DNA from: Ceratothoa steindachneri
Lineage: Eukaryota > Arthropoda > Malacostraca > Isopoda > Cymothoidae
DNA: 64,000 nt
NCBI GenBank assembly: GCA_963969495.1
Contig: OZ018323.1
Span: 71,396,920-71,460,919 of the forward strand
Direction: 5' to 3'
Shown: positions 39,955-51,197 of the stretch, in pieces
Position numbering within the stretch: the stretch's first letter is position 1
How the letters are laid out: the number at the start of each line of letters is the position of its first letter
Program-made: the position numbers and the translations under genes
The notes under the pieces: generated by a model
What the model was told of the DNA's origin: nothing
Databases searched by the model: none
The model's input: only the letters and a program-made list of their open reading frames with translations

Positions 39955-40065
39955 GATACTAGGGGATTTTAATCTGCACTTGCTTGTCTTTGATATAAAT
40001 AGAAACTTCCATTCAAGAAATCGTTATTGTGCTATCTATGGCCACGGTATCTCGCCTCTTGTTAA
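39955..40065 (+). pseudogene. Possible LINE endonuclease scrap
   Basis: GGGGATTTTAATCTGCACTT reads GDFNLHL, the central endonuclease block, but the flanking motifs are not clear. Tentative. Confidence 0.25.
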
Positions 40066-40437
40066 GCAAGAAATCAGTATGGTTAGGGGCAATTAGCGCC
40101 CTTACTTGATCGGATCAGGTCTTATCTATACAATCAGGTTTTATCCTAGATTTTACTTGCCGATATTCTCGATGAACTTTCTATCTATTTGATCCTCTTA
40201 CCTCTGGTAGCAGAAGGAGCGGCGTGCCCTCCGGGCTCAGTGCCCTCAATGCAAACTGTACTCTTTCTCGGGTACTATTTTGCCCTTCTTTAAAAATCTA
40301 ATTCTTTTTTATTCTCTCCAAATCTCCCCCTCCCCCTTGTAGCAGCGGTAAGGCTCCTGTTACGAATGAAACAGGAACCCTAGACGGCTTTTTTTTCAGG
40401 TATCAGTGGTCGCAGTTGAGCACCCTACTGGCCCCTA

Positions 40438-40522
<85 letters not shown>

Positions 40523-40995
40523 CTATTTTCGCTCCATCTAACTTCACTACTTTCTTTACATATCTCCCTACTAACTTTCTGGCGGAGATCCCCTCGTTGC
40601 TATTGCGTTTCAAATTTCGAAGAAAAAAAAAATCGTTTCTATTACTAAATTGGCCACTTCCCATTTTTTTTTAAATGAATTTTTCGACTTCATTACGATA
40701 TCAATGCCAAATCTTATATATAAAAAATCGAAAACTTTGATATAATTTTTGTGCGATTAGACACGTACATCAACAAATGATTTTAGTTGTTCGATCATAT
40801 CTTCCTCTGTGCATATAATGTCACTCATTTAATCCTTCCAACATGAGTCTTCTCCAGAAGACTGCAAAACGCATATATCATTTAAGAATTGATGCGTCGA
40901 TTGTTCAGCCATAAAAATCTCTCCGAGTCTATATAAAAAAACTCAAAGGTTGTCTCCGTTTGGCTTTTTGTGTTTTACTAATAGCATTGTAATTT
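40066..40995. other. Unassigned, with long (AT)n at 40,440-40,519
   Basis: The 40.2-40.4 kb part is GC-richer and could be a retroelement UTR. An ~80 bp pure (AT)n tract follows. No domain. Confidence 0.45.
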
Positions 40996-41540
40996 TTCGG
41001 CCGATTCTAACGAAATTTGAAACCCTTATGTTGTTTTACATTTTGTTTCAAATGATAAAATTGATAAAGTCCTCCCAAGGTTACCGCGAGAATTATTTTG
41101 TTTTAGCAATGACATCATAACTATTCAGCTGATTCTAACGAAATTTGTAACCCTTATCTTATTTTACATTCTCTTTCAAATGATAAAATAACAAAGTCTT
41201 CCTAAGGTTAGCCCGGGAATTATTTTGTTTTGGCAATAACATCATAACTATTCGGCCGATTCTAAACAAATTTGAAACCTCTTATATTGTGTTTAGTCGC
41301 GTGCGAATCTAGTCGCAAGCAACTATACCTCTCACTATGTCGGTCGGTTATTCGGTCCCCGTGCTGCTTTTGTTTTTGTAATAACATCGTAACTATTCGG
41401 TCGATTTTAACGATATTTGAAACCCTTATGTTGTTTTACATTCTCTTTTGAATGATATAATTTCCAAAGTCTTTCCAAGGTTAGACCGGGAATTATTTTG
41501 TTTTGGCAATAGCATCATAACTATTCGGCCGATACTCTGC
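40996..41540. repeat. ~127 bp tandem repeat family, inverted relative to 1.4 kb
   Basis: The landmark GATTCTAAC-like word recurs at about 41003, 41131, 41258, 41403 and 41531. Between 41,281 and 41,370 lies an insertion with TAGTCGCGTGCGAATCTAGTCGC and CTATGTCGGTCGGT, the reverse complement of the tail seen at 1,930-1,975. So two repeat runs meet around one tail. Confidence 0.85.
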
Positions 41541-42925
41541 TAGACTAGACTAGGCTATAATATGCTATATCCTGCTAGGCAAGCCTAGAATAAACTATAC
41601 TATGCTAAGTTATGCAAATATATAATGCACAAGGGTAAGATATACTATGATAATTTAGGATATAAAATGCTATGCTAGGATAGCATATGGTATGTTAATT
41701 TAGACAGGACTAATCTATGCTTGACTATGGTATAATAGGAAAGTATAGATTATACTTGTCTAGGATAGTTAATGCTAGGCTAGGTTATACTCTGCTAGGC
41801 TATGCTATGCTAGGTTATACTCTGCTAGGCTATGCTAGGCTAAGCTATGCTAAACTATACTAGGCTAGACAGGGCTATACTATGCTATGCTAGGGTAGGC
41901 TAAAGTATAATAGGCTAGGGAGAGCTATGCTCTTCTATGCTAGGCTATGCTAGCTAATACTATGTTAGGCTAGGATAGGCGAGTTAACCAAACCTATAAT
42001 AGGCTAAGCTATGCTAGGTTATTCTAGTCTAGGGTATGGTATGCTATACTAGTCTAGGATATACTAGGCTAGGCTATAATATGATACGATTGGCTATATT
42101 ATGTTAGGTGTGGTTTTTCTAGGATGGGCTATACCAAGCTAGCCTATAGTATACTAGGCTAGGCAATCGCATGCAAGGATATATTGGCTAGGATAGAGAA
42201 GCTTATTTAGCTCAGCTTTACTAGGCTAGGCTAATCTAGGAGACGTTAGGCTAGGCTCTGGCATGCAATGCTAAGCCGTATCTGATTAGGTTAGGCTAAG
42301 CTATAGTACAAGTCTAGGCTCAGCTAGGCTATACCATAATATACTAGGTTAGACTAGGGTATACTAAGCTAGGCTAGGCTATACTAGTATATGATAGGCG
42401 AGGCTATACTAAGTTAGGTTAGGATCAATTAGACTAGTTAGATTATACTAAGCTAAGCTAGGTTAAGCTCGGCACTGCTAGGCTATTCTATTTTAGGCTA
42501 AGTTATCTTATGTTTGGCTAGGCTTGGCTATACTAGGTTAAAACAAGGTAGGTTATACTATGCTATGCTTTGGTATGATATACTATGCTATACTAGGCAA
42601 GTTTAAGCTAGGCTATTCTAGACTATACTAGGCTATGTTATGCTAGGTTAGGCTATTCTCTATTCTGCTATGCTAATGTATGTGGCTATACTATGCTACT
42701 TTAGGCGAGGCTAGAATATGCTATGCTATACTATTCTGTGCGATGCTATACTATGCTATAATATACTATCCTATGTTATGCTATGTTATGTTATACTATG
42801 CTGTGCTATATTATGCAATGCTCTGCTATGCTACACTAGGATATGCAATAATATTCTATAATATACTATGCTCTAATGTAGTATGGTATATTATGCTATA
42901 CTATGGAATACTGTGCTATTAGCGT
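41541..42925. repeat. Pentanucleotide-periodic satellite (CTAGG/CTATG/CTATA)
   Basis: About 1.4 kb made of five-base words around CTA: CTAGG, CTATG, CTATA and CTAAG in irregular order. Any frame gives Y/A/M/L-rich peptides (one open frame 42680-42922), which are a by-product. It begins directly where the ~127 bp repeat array ends. Confidence 0.9.
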
Positions 42926-43321
42926 GTGTCAATCTTTTCAACGTTCTAATCACCTAAATTAGGGGTGATCGAAATTTGCAGCCCTACGTATGAATTCTTA
43001 AGTTTTTTTTTATTTTAATATAATTTTAGTTCTATTAGTTATATTAGGTTTGACTTATTTTATCAGGTTGGGGAATTAAATGACTATTATTATATTAATA
43101 TTTATATTTGTTTAACTTTTTTTCTTATTTTTCTTATTTTATTAATCAGTGTGCTGAAGATTACGTGGCCTTCAGCACTACCTTCCTACCAGTGGGATTT
43201 GACGAACGATTGCTTGTAAAATTAAGACAGGACTGGCGACATTCACACATTTGAACCCTTAAATGAAAAATAGCATAGTTGTTGCCATCTTAATTCCAAA
43301 CTCTAGTTGACTTTCTGAAAC
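42926..43321. other. AT-rich spacer
   Basis: Nothing recognised. Confidence 0.4.
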
Positions 43322-43720
43322 GTGGATGTGAGAAAGTACCCAGCAGCTAAATATCCAAAGGACATTTACCCTAAATTGTTTAAAAAGTGGGAACAAGGGA
43401 ACAGTACTTTTCTAGCCCCCGTTGTAAATTCAAGAGTAACAATCGTAAACAGATCCAAAAGAACTGGGAGCTGGCCAGAAACATATCTCTTGGGAGTGGA
43501 GAGCTACGGGCCTAAGACACTTTTAATACAAAAGTAGACAACTTGTTGATATCCTCAGCTGCAAGTCAATAAGTAAATGCGACGAGAAGGTGAATACAGA
43601 AGAGTTGCTTACTATAAGTACCCCAGTGTTTTAATGCCATCAAGTGAAGTAACTTTCTCTCCTGAAGAAAATGCTGAAGAAATAGCTCATGTTCAAGATT
43701 TCCGAAAAGAATGAATTATT
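43322..43720 (+). pseudogene. Unrecognised ORF fragment
   Basis: A 71-codon frame (43322-43537) with an unusually protein-like composition: KYPKDIYPKLFKKWEQGN, FLAPVVNSRVTIVNRSKRTG, SWPETYLLGVESYGPKT. After the stop, sequence in another frame reads RREGEYRR and SPEENAEEIAHVQDFRK. I do not recognise the family. It looks like a piece of a former coding sequence, either a transposon ORF or a captured host exon, lying between two arrays of the ~121 bp repeat family. Confidence 0.35.
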
Positions 43721-43779
43721 GAAGTGACATTAAAAATACCAACCACATCTTCAAATTCCATTAAAAAGCAACACGGTAA

Positions 43780-44060
43780 TTACTTGTTTTGGCAATAACA
43801 TCATAAATATTCATAAGATTCTAACGAAGTTGAAACATGTCATGTTGTTTTTCATTCTCTTTCAAAATATATAATTGTCAAGTTCCTCTCAAGTTAGTCG
43901 GGGAATTATTTGGAAATATCTTCATAACTATTGTGCCGATTCTAACAAATTCTAAATCTCCTTATGCTGTTTTACATTCTCTTTCAAATGATATAATTGT
44001 TAAGGTCCTCTCTAGTTTATTCCGGGAATTATTGAAAGTTTTTAAGGTCGTAAAGTCATA
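43780..44060. repeat. ~121 bp repeat family, third locus
   Basis: Two copies: GATTCTAAC at 43817 and GATTCTAAC at 43938 (121 bp apart), each followed by TGTTGTTTTTCATTCTCTTTC-like and GGGAATTATT words. Same orientation as 41.0 kb. Confidence 0.8.
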
Positions 44061-44587
44061 AATCAGAATAAGTGAGAGCACGGGACTTTTGATCAACATA
44101 CCTTGTTTTTTTGTATCTTTCTATGTCTGCGTGAGGCGTGGATAGAAAAGCAGTGAGAGATATATAAATGAGTTCTTCTTTTGCACCGCGCAATGTAAAA
44201 AAAATGTTATCCTGAAAAAAAAAATCATTTTTGTTTCTTCAACGGATGAAAAAACGGTTTCGCTAGAGAAACTAGACATGCATTCATATGATAGAGTTAA
44301 TAGTACATGTTGCCATTTTGCTTTACGTTATGTTCACTGAAAGCAGTGAAGAGATTTAGAGCGTAGTGCTGCTACCAACATCCTACTTTCCTTAAATATC
44401 AAGCTTTGTGCCTTCAAAGAAGGTTGGGACCTCGCGGTACAACCTGGCACTTACTAAACTTTAAATCCGAGTTAGAAGGTAGCATCTAACCACCAGAAGC
44501 TATTTAAATATAAAATAGGTAGGGATGTATAAAATATGGTAAGTATTAAACAAAACTAAGTATATTGAGTGCTCACTAAAAATTACG
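44061..44587. other. AT-rich spacer
   Basis: Nothing recognised. Confidence 0.4.
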
Positions 44588-44917
44588 ATGTGTGATTACC
44601 TACCGATTACCATACCTCTGACACTGGACAGTGAGGGCGTGCTTGTCCTCGAGGGGCCAGGTATTACAACACTCTTTCGCAGGAAGAAAGTTAATAAGAA
44701 GAGATTTGTAAATAAGGCAGCGAAGATAAACAAAGTGGAAATACAGAGTGAAGGATATAGAGCCGCAAGTCCTTTTGCAAATCTTGAGGACAAGAAGATG
44801 CACAACTGCCGGCACTTAGGCAGAGGAGTGCCGTTCATCCAGATTTTATTTGTAGCTGTGCTTATGGCGTGCTCAAAGGCCGCATATATAGACCCTTCTT
44901 ATGGTATTATTATCTAG
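44588..44917 (+). CDS. Hypothetical 109-residue ORF
   Basis: ATG-initiated, 109 codons. The middle is basic (FRRKKVNKKRFVNKAAKINK) and the C-terminus has a hydrophobic stretch (FIQILFVAVLMACSKAAYI) that could be membrane-associated. No known domain. Overlapping open frames on the other strand have no better claim. May be chance in AT-rich DNA. Confidence 0.2.
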   Translation: MCDYLPITIPLTLDSEGVLVLEGPGITTLFRRKKVNKKRFVNKAAKINKVEIQSEGYRAASPFANLEDKKMHNCRHLGRGVPFIQILFVAVLMACSKAAYIDPSYGIII

Positions 44918-46658
44918 ACGTTTTACGTCTAGAAGCCTATAGAAGTAAATATGCAGATCTCACATCCTTAATAATTTCGTATAATAATGGAAATAACATC
45001 GATGAAAATGCGAACATAATTTTCTTCCCAATTTATGTCTAAGTTAAAGCCAATGAACGATCCAGAGAAATATCTCCTTACCCTATCCGCTTCACATGAT
45101 AATAGCCCGGAGGCTTATCTCGCACTTTGGCCCCGTATCTATCTCCTCCTTATGCCGTGTACAGGTGATTCGTGCTTCCCCTTACATAATTCCCAAGGAA
45201 ACTAGGAGCAGTTCATTTCGGTGGTCTAATGGAACTTTGCGTAATCGAACTTATCACTAACTGCAACCGGCATGTGGTACTCGAATGTATAGGAAATTAT
45301 AGATAAGATAGTAATAACCTTTAAAAATGAATTATCCTGGGGATATCACGAACACTAGACGATGAACTAACGCAAGCCCTCAAAGCACTCCACTTGAAGT
45401 TTGAAAAGAAATATGCAAAGGTGCTTGGTATTTTTAAAAGAGATCTTGTACTCGAGAGTGGCAGTCTTCTGCTCTGAACTACTACAGGCACTCCAGTAGA
45501 AGAATTAACGTATTGGCATCCTCAACATAGAAGTCAGTTCTTTACAAAATTATCTTCAAAATACCAACTACAGGTGGAATGCCACAAACTGCAGTTGCCA
45601 TGTTCCAAGATATTCACCGAGACCAAACGGTATTATCTGAGCTTGAAGAAAACACAAATAAGTACAGCAGTGTGTCATAAGAGAAAAATCAGGCTGTCTA
45701 TTGATAGACTGTCTCACGTTCGGTGAGACTAGAGAAAACGCCTATACAAAACTAAATGGATTCCAGTTGAATCCATTTTAAAATAAATAAACTTACTAAG
45801 AGTGATAGTAAGATAAACTGGAATGAGTAATCCCCTTCACACTACATTGAGTACGACTAGGGGGCATCCGTGTCAAGCAAGTGACCAATAAAACAGCCGA
45901 AGAAAGAACTATCAAATGGATATTTTAACAGGGGCAGTAAAACAGAAAAAGTTAGGATTAGAATATCCAATTGATACAGTAATTGTAGGGCTGTAAAATT
46001 GGTCTATTTAATACATTTACTTGCGTCTCCCAGGCATGTACGATGTAACAAGGGATGGAGTTGTGCATGTTTTAAAATCACCGAAGGCTAAGCAATACAA
46101 ATTCTGATCAACCAAGATCTTGACACTTAAGTAAACAGTATCGCGAGTGGTACAATAAATATCTGAATTGCCTAATTACTGTTCTTTTTCCAATGTTAGT
46201 TCCCCTAATTATCTTGTGTAACCTATTCGTCAGTTTTAGTGCGACGCGTTTAATATTAATATTATTTATTATTACTATTAGTATGACCGTTATTATTTTT
46301 ATTTTGGCAATATATTACTTCTATATTAAATATTATCTATGAAAATTATTTAGATATGTATACTTGAGTAAAAATATTGAGACTTAAGAAAATGTCTCAA
46401 CAAAATAGAAATGAGGGATGTATTTTCTCTCACAAGTTGTTGATACATCACTTTCACTTCTTTTTTGTTACCTTTCTGTTTCTTATTCATCCTAGGGAAA
46501 AATTAATAACCTTTACTTATCGTTCTGGGTTACTTCTTTGCCGTTTTTTTACATCCATCAGTGCATTTAATCCATCCTTAATGACCAATCCTCCGTAACC
46601 GTTCCCACACTCCCTTTTCGACGTTATTACTGCATCCAATGTAGATTTACCCCAAACT
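44918..46658. other. No recognised gene
   Basis: Short unmatched open frames only. A TTATTATT-type tract lies near 46,240-46,290. Confidence 0.4.
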
Positions 46659-47376
46659 TTGAGTAAATATAATTGTAATTCTAGCGAAATAGAAGAACAC
46701 AACCACGCACGCTTTAACAATAAAAAAGCTAATATTCTAGTTATCAATTTCAGAAGCCTATTTGAGAATATCGATAAGATAATACAGTGCCTTTCATTAA
46801 TTAAAAAATTATATACCTCATTTTCTGTACCAAAACATGGCTCACACATCAGAATAAAAAACTATCAGATGATTTCGATCATCGCTTCACATTGCAATCG
46901 TGAAGAGAGACTTGCAGTAAGCATATTTGTCACTCAAAATATTCACCAACAGACTTCTCAGGTAATCTTTATTATTTCACTACACATTAGTCCATTCGTC
47001 TAAAAGTAACCATTGACAACCTATCTATACATGTTTTAGGGATCTACCGTCTCCCCCCAGGGCAATCCCGTAATTTTATTTGTAGGCATTGATAATTTGC
47101 TTAATACTTTAACTGAGGCCACACTCTAAAATGGTGATTTAAATCTAGACTTAGACGAATTGGCATTCAAGTCATCGTTATAGTGCTATGTTTTTACACG
47201 ATCTTTCACCTGATGTAACGTGCCCACTCGCATCCAATAAAGTGTCTTTAATTGCTCATATAAGGTCAAATCTAAACATAGCTGTTGTATATGACATTCT
47301 ACCCCGTTTTAGAGTCCATTTTACTAAATTGGCCGCTTCCCATTTCTTTGAACTATACATTGCGTGTCCAAAATGA
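46659..47376 (+). pseudogene. Jockey-like LINE, endonuclease part
   Basis: Across frame changes the plus strand reads ILVINFRSLFENIDKI (N block), REERLAVSIFVTQNI, GIYRLPPGNPVIFF, IDNLLNTL, GDLNLDLDE, and SLIAHIRSNLNIAV, the successive blocks of a Jockey-superfamily AP endonuclease. It is a different lineage from the 31-35 kb element. The upstream edge is not defined; downstream it is broken by an inverted CR1-like fragment. Confidence 0.65.
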
Positions 47377-47439
47377 CTAGAATGTATGTCTCTTTACTAA
47401 AAATTGAAAAATATGATTTAACATTTGAGCAGAAAGATG

Positions 47440-48480
47440 CATAAGGACAGAAGAAAAAAGGATTCTGCCTAAAGGTAATCAATAGCCTATACACAGTTCA
47501 ATCGCACCTCAAATTCTCATCCATAAATCTATACAATTCATTTTTAAAACACCGAAGTGAGCACGCTTCTATCACATGAGGCCTGAGCCTATGCCATTCA
47601 TCTATAACTCGATTTGTATACTAATTTCTACAAATCTCTAAACTCTAAACTAATCTCTAAACCTAAACTTGTCCAGTTTAAATCCATTGCTACGTGTTCT
47701 GTCCAGTTCGCTAAAAATAAAAATCTTATCTATGTCTCCCTTAATATAACCATTTACCCACTAGAAGATTTCAATCAAGTTCTTTCGAAATCATTTCCTT
47801 TCTAATGTATGAGGATTTAGTCTCCTAAGCCTTTCACTATAAGATAAGTTCCTGAACTCATCCTTCATTTTAATCATCCTTCTTTGTACTGACTCAAGAA
47901 GACCAATATCCATCATATGATTTGCTGAACAAAATTGCATTGCATATTTAAGATGAGGCCTAACTTGTGCTGATTAAGTTCAGAATGACATCGAAACTCC
48001 TAATTCCCATGCTCTCCTAGTAAAACCTAATATCTTATAAGCTTTTTTTCTCGGAGTTATGCAATGCTTTCTAGGACGTAGGTGGGAACTTACAAAGACA
48101 CCTAAGACTCCATTTAAGTTTCAATTTAAAAGATATTTAGGGTTAAACCTTCCCCTATTATGTACAGTATACTTGCTTATGTTATATTCCATTTGCTATT
48201 TCTCTTTGCATCGAAATTCTTTTGTCATTCCTCTTGCAATATCTCAGGATCGGAGTCAAACCTTATAATGCTACCAAACTTAGTGTCATCAGCAAAATTT
48301 CTCAGGTCGATAAATATACCAATGTCGACATCATTAATATAAATTAAGAACAACAGCGGCCCCAACACAGTAAGTATCCTGATACAGATATCACTAGAAG
48401 ATTTCAGTTATTTGAATCTTTTAGTCGTGCATCGGCGCGCAAACAGCGCCATGCATCTCATCATTCCCAAAAAGCTTGTC
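47440..48480 (-). pseudogene. CR1-like LINE fragment inserted antisense
   Basis: The minus strand reads VLGPLLFLIYINDV, then FADDTKFGS (catalytic x-D-D) near 48,290, and further on LESVQRRMIKMKDEF, SYSERLRRLNPHTLER and FKLDKF. This is the C-terminal half of a CR1-type RT, 5'-truncated as LINE copies usually are. It lies between the endonuclease and the RT of the plus-strand Jockey-like LINE. Several stops. Confidence 0.75.
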
Positions 48481-49406
48481 CTTGAAAGGGCCAGATAATG
48501 ATGGGCCGAGCACTCGAGCTTTAATAGAGTCGATAAATGAGCGCCATAAATTACATATTATTTCCTTTAATCTAACTTCTATAAACTTCGTAATCCTTCA
48601 TCACTCACTCCATCTCTTGCTTCTTATATTAATTCAATGGCTTAAGAACTGCAGTAGAATCCTTTTCTAATACTTTCTATAACGCATTAAATAAAAAAAT
48701 TTCCTACTCGCCGCAAGTTTCTCTTTAAATCGTAAAATTACATTCCTTGGATGAATAAACATCTCCTCAAATGTATTAAACGTAAACATACACTTTCAAG
48801 CAGTATAAACGGAGATATGCGTTCTTACTCCCTATATCCTTACTAAACATTATTGTTTTCCATTTTACCCCAGGCAAAAAATCCATTATTTCCATAACAA
48901 ATTCAAATCCAGCTTCTCTCATAGCTAGACCACATGGAAAACACTGAATAGACTATTAACCAACAATTCTTCTAGCCACTCTATTCCTGAGTGTATATAC
49001 ACTGTAAAATCTCAAGATAATGGTCTTAATAATCCTCAAACATTCAACTCATACATTTGTACCAATATTACCGAACTAAATAACTGCATCCTGCCAACCC
49101 ATATCTTCCCGATGAGATACAGGTCCGCTAGTAACACCAATTTCTTCTCTGCTTCTGCTTCTACTAATAGTGCAGGAATGTCAACTATTCGAAAACTTAA
49201 AAGCACCTCTTATAACCATAATTATAACCTCACTTTCATTTACAATCTTACCGCCGATATCACTAGTTCAATAATATCTCCTCCCTCAAATGAATCCATA
49301 TCAGATGCTGTTTTCCTTTCCTTCTTAAAATTTACCGGCGTTACATCAATCTTCAAATCAGGTCGTAATATCCTTCTAGCAAATTTCCCTTTGCTCACTT
49401 CCAACC
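48481..49406 (+). pseudogene. Jockey-like LINE, linker and RT fingers
   Basis: The linker contains PWMNKHLLKCIKRKHTL, YFHNKFKSSFSHS and TWKTLNRLL, which is the usual sequence between endonuclease and RT in Jockey-like LINEs. Then STIRKLKSTS, NESISDAVFLSFLK and VTSIFKSG lead into the fingers block. The frame is cut at CCAACCTTAA (TTAA 49407-49410), where the piggyBac element begins, and resumes at 53,632. Confidence 0.68.
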
Positions 49407-49537
49407 TTAACTCTTTAAAGGACATAAGAACACCAGCATTATTTTTTTTTAAATATTATAGGCTGGCTGCATATGAGTTGTAGTTAATGATTTTAATAAA
49501 AAAATATAAAATATTTCGTACATTATGAAAATTTTGC

Positions 49538-49575
49538 ATGGCACATATATGTGCCATTGAGCCTCAGGGGCAATT
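49538..49575. repeat. piggyBac subterminal palindromic repeat (left)
   Basis: GGCACATATATGTGCC is a perfect 16 bp palindrome, followed by ATTGAGCCTCAGGGGCAATT. The right side of the element carries the inverted counterpart at 53243-53283, and a related motif forms the right tip at 53593-53627. Confidence 0.65.
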
Positions 49576-49899
49576 ATTTATGCTTTACAAGAATTTTCAC
49601 TTTTGCTGATATAATAACATTTTCTCTTAATATTATCAGGAGGGAAAACAATATTATAATGTAATTGGATTTATTAAACATTTAAAAACATAGACAAAAT
49701 ATTTATGTATATGATTTTCCCAAATAGATGTTACTTATTTCCATTTTCAATTATTTATATAAAAAATATGGATAATGCAAGAAAAAATCATTATTCTATA
49801 ATGTGAGGGAACAAGCATGTGATGGGAAAAATAACGTTAATTTTAAGCATTGCTTCCATGTGATGGATCTCGTTATTGCTTAGAACAATTTTTCAAGCT

Positions 49900-51060
49900 C
49901 AAAAGCGTGATAAACAACAGGAGCGGGCTGATGAAATGCCGCCCTTATCAATCCGAGTATTTAGACAAGGAGTTACCCCCACCCTTCCAGTCACGCTGAG
50001 ATTGCCATGGTCGCACTACTCAAACGATGGAGGATAGTTCCCTCCCCCTTCTATGGGGTAAGCTTCCTCACTGCAGGCGTAGATATATACCCGTGTCGCC
50101 AGGAATCGAAGAGATTGTGTGCGAGAAAAGCTCACGGGAGCAGACTATCTTACTCCTCCTCGATTTGGGTTGTTATACGCCGAAGGAAAGGAAATTTTGC
50201 GGGATAAAACCGAATATCCTTCCTTGGATAAAATAAATATCCAACCTGGATTAGTCAAAAATCCTCTCCCCGTATGAATACCCGTCTGACTCCGTGCAAA
50301 GTCTTCATCTCCGAAGATAACCAAGTCTTGTCTCCAAAAGCTTTATTGAAGATTAATCTTCGCATAATACCACCTTAATTACGCATAGTCGTTCAAACAA
50401 CCCGTCTAATGTCTCAGAGAAACTCACCCTCAGTTTTCTTCGAAGACATTCCACCGGAACAATTCGCAGCCTCTACTCTACTCTCGAAGGCTTTGCCCCC
50501 TCCCCCCATCATCTCAAAGGAATACTTCAATTCCGAGCAAGTTGACCCTGGACCCCGTCAAAGTGACTAAACCTCTATCCCCTTTTCGCAAGAAACGACC
50601 ATCTTCTCCCCCTCCATTTTGTACACGGTATTGTAACGAAAATTTTTCGCTTCCACCAAAATTATAATTGCCTCCTAATGCCCCCCCCCCTCATTTTCAT
50701 TGTGTGCTTACTATGTCCCCGCGTAAAGCCCTACTTTACTCCATTCAGCATACCCATTTTTATTGCATATTAAATACCTAATTTTATTACTGGCACGTTG
50801 ACCACTGTAACCATTTGTATTATTATATGTCCTTTATTGTTCTACCATTTAACCTAAGTATTAATATGTATTAAAGTCTATTTTTGTCGACTCCTTTACT
50901 TTCAACCTTTGAGCTTATCGTAGCCGTGTAATAGCCCTGTAACCAGTAAGACTTAACACTTAGCCAATACAGGGAATCAAAGTAGCTCTATTGGACTAGC
51001 CCTCCCTTAGAAGAATCTGACCTCGTAATCGGAACCGACCGACCAAAAGGTATAAAAAAA
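49900..51060. other. GC-richer insert within the piggyBac element
   Basis: About 1.1 kb that is visibly richer in G and C, with C-runs near 50,500 and 50,690. It sits between the transposase stop and the left end, an unusually long gap for piggyBac. Possibly a solo LTR or other insertion; no domain and no clear ends. Confidence 0.35.
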
Positions 51061-51197
51061 GGAAACTCCGCGCACTCTAAAATCAAATATAATATATATA
51101 TGTATGGTATATAGGAATCTATACCACGACATATGTTTATATTTCAAACTAAAACTAATATATATCCAACATTAAACACTTAGATATCACTATACAA

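Noticed and set aside
42680..42922. 80-codon frame in the pentamer satellite
   Set aside because: Five-base periodicity keeps stops away in some frames; composition is purely repeat-driven.
41541..42925. Arthropod TTAGG telomere repeat
   Set aside because: The words are CTAGG/CTATG/CTATA, not TTAGG, and they are not in perfect array.
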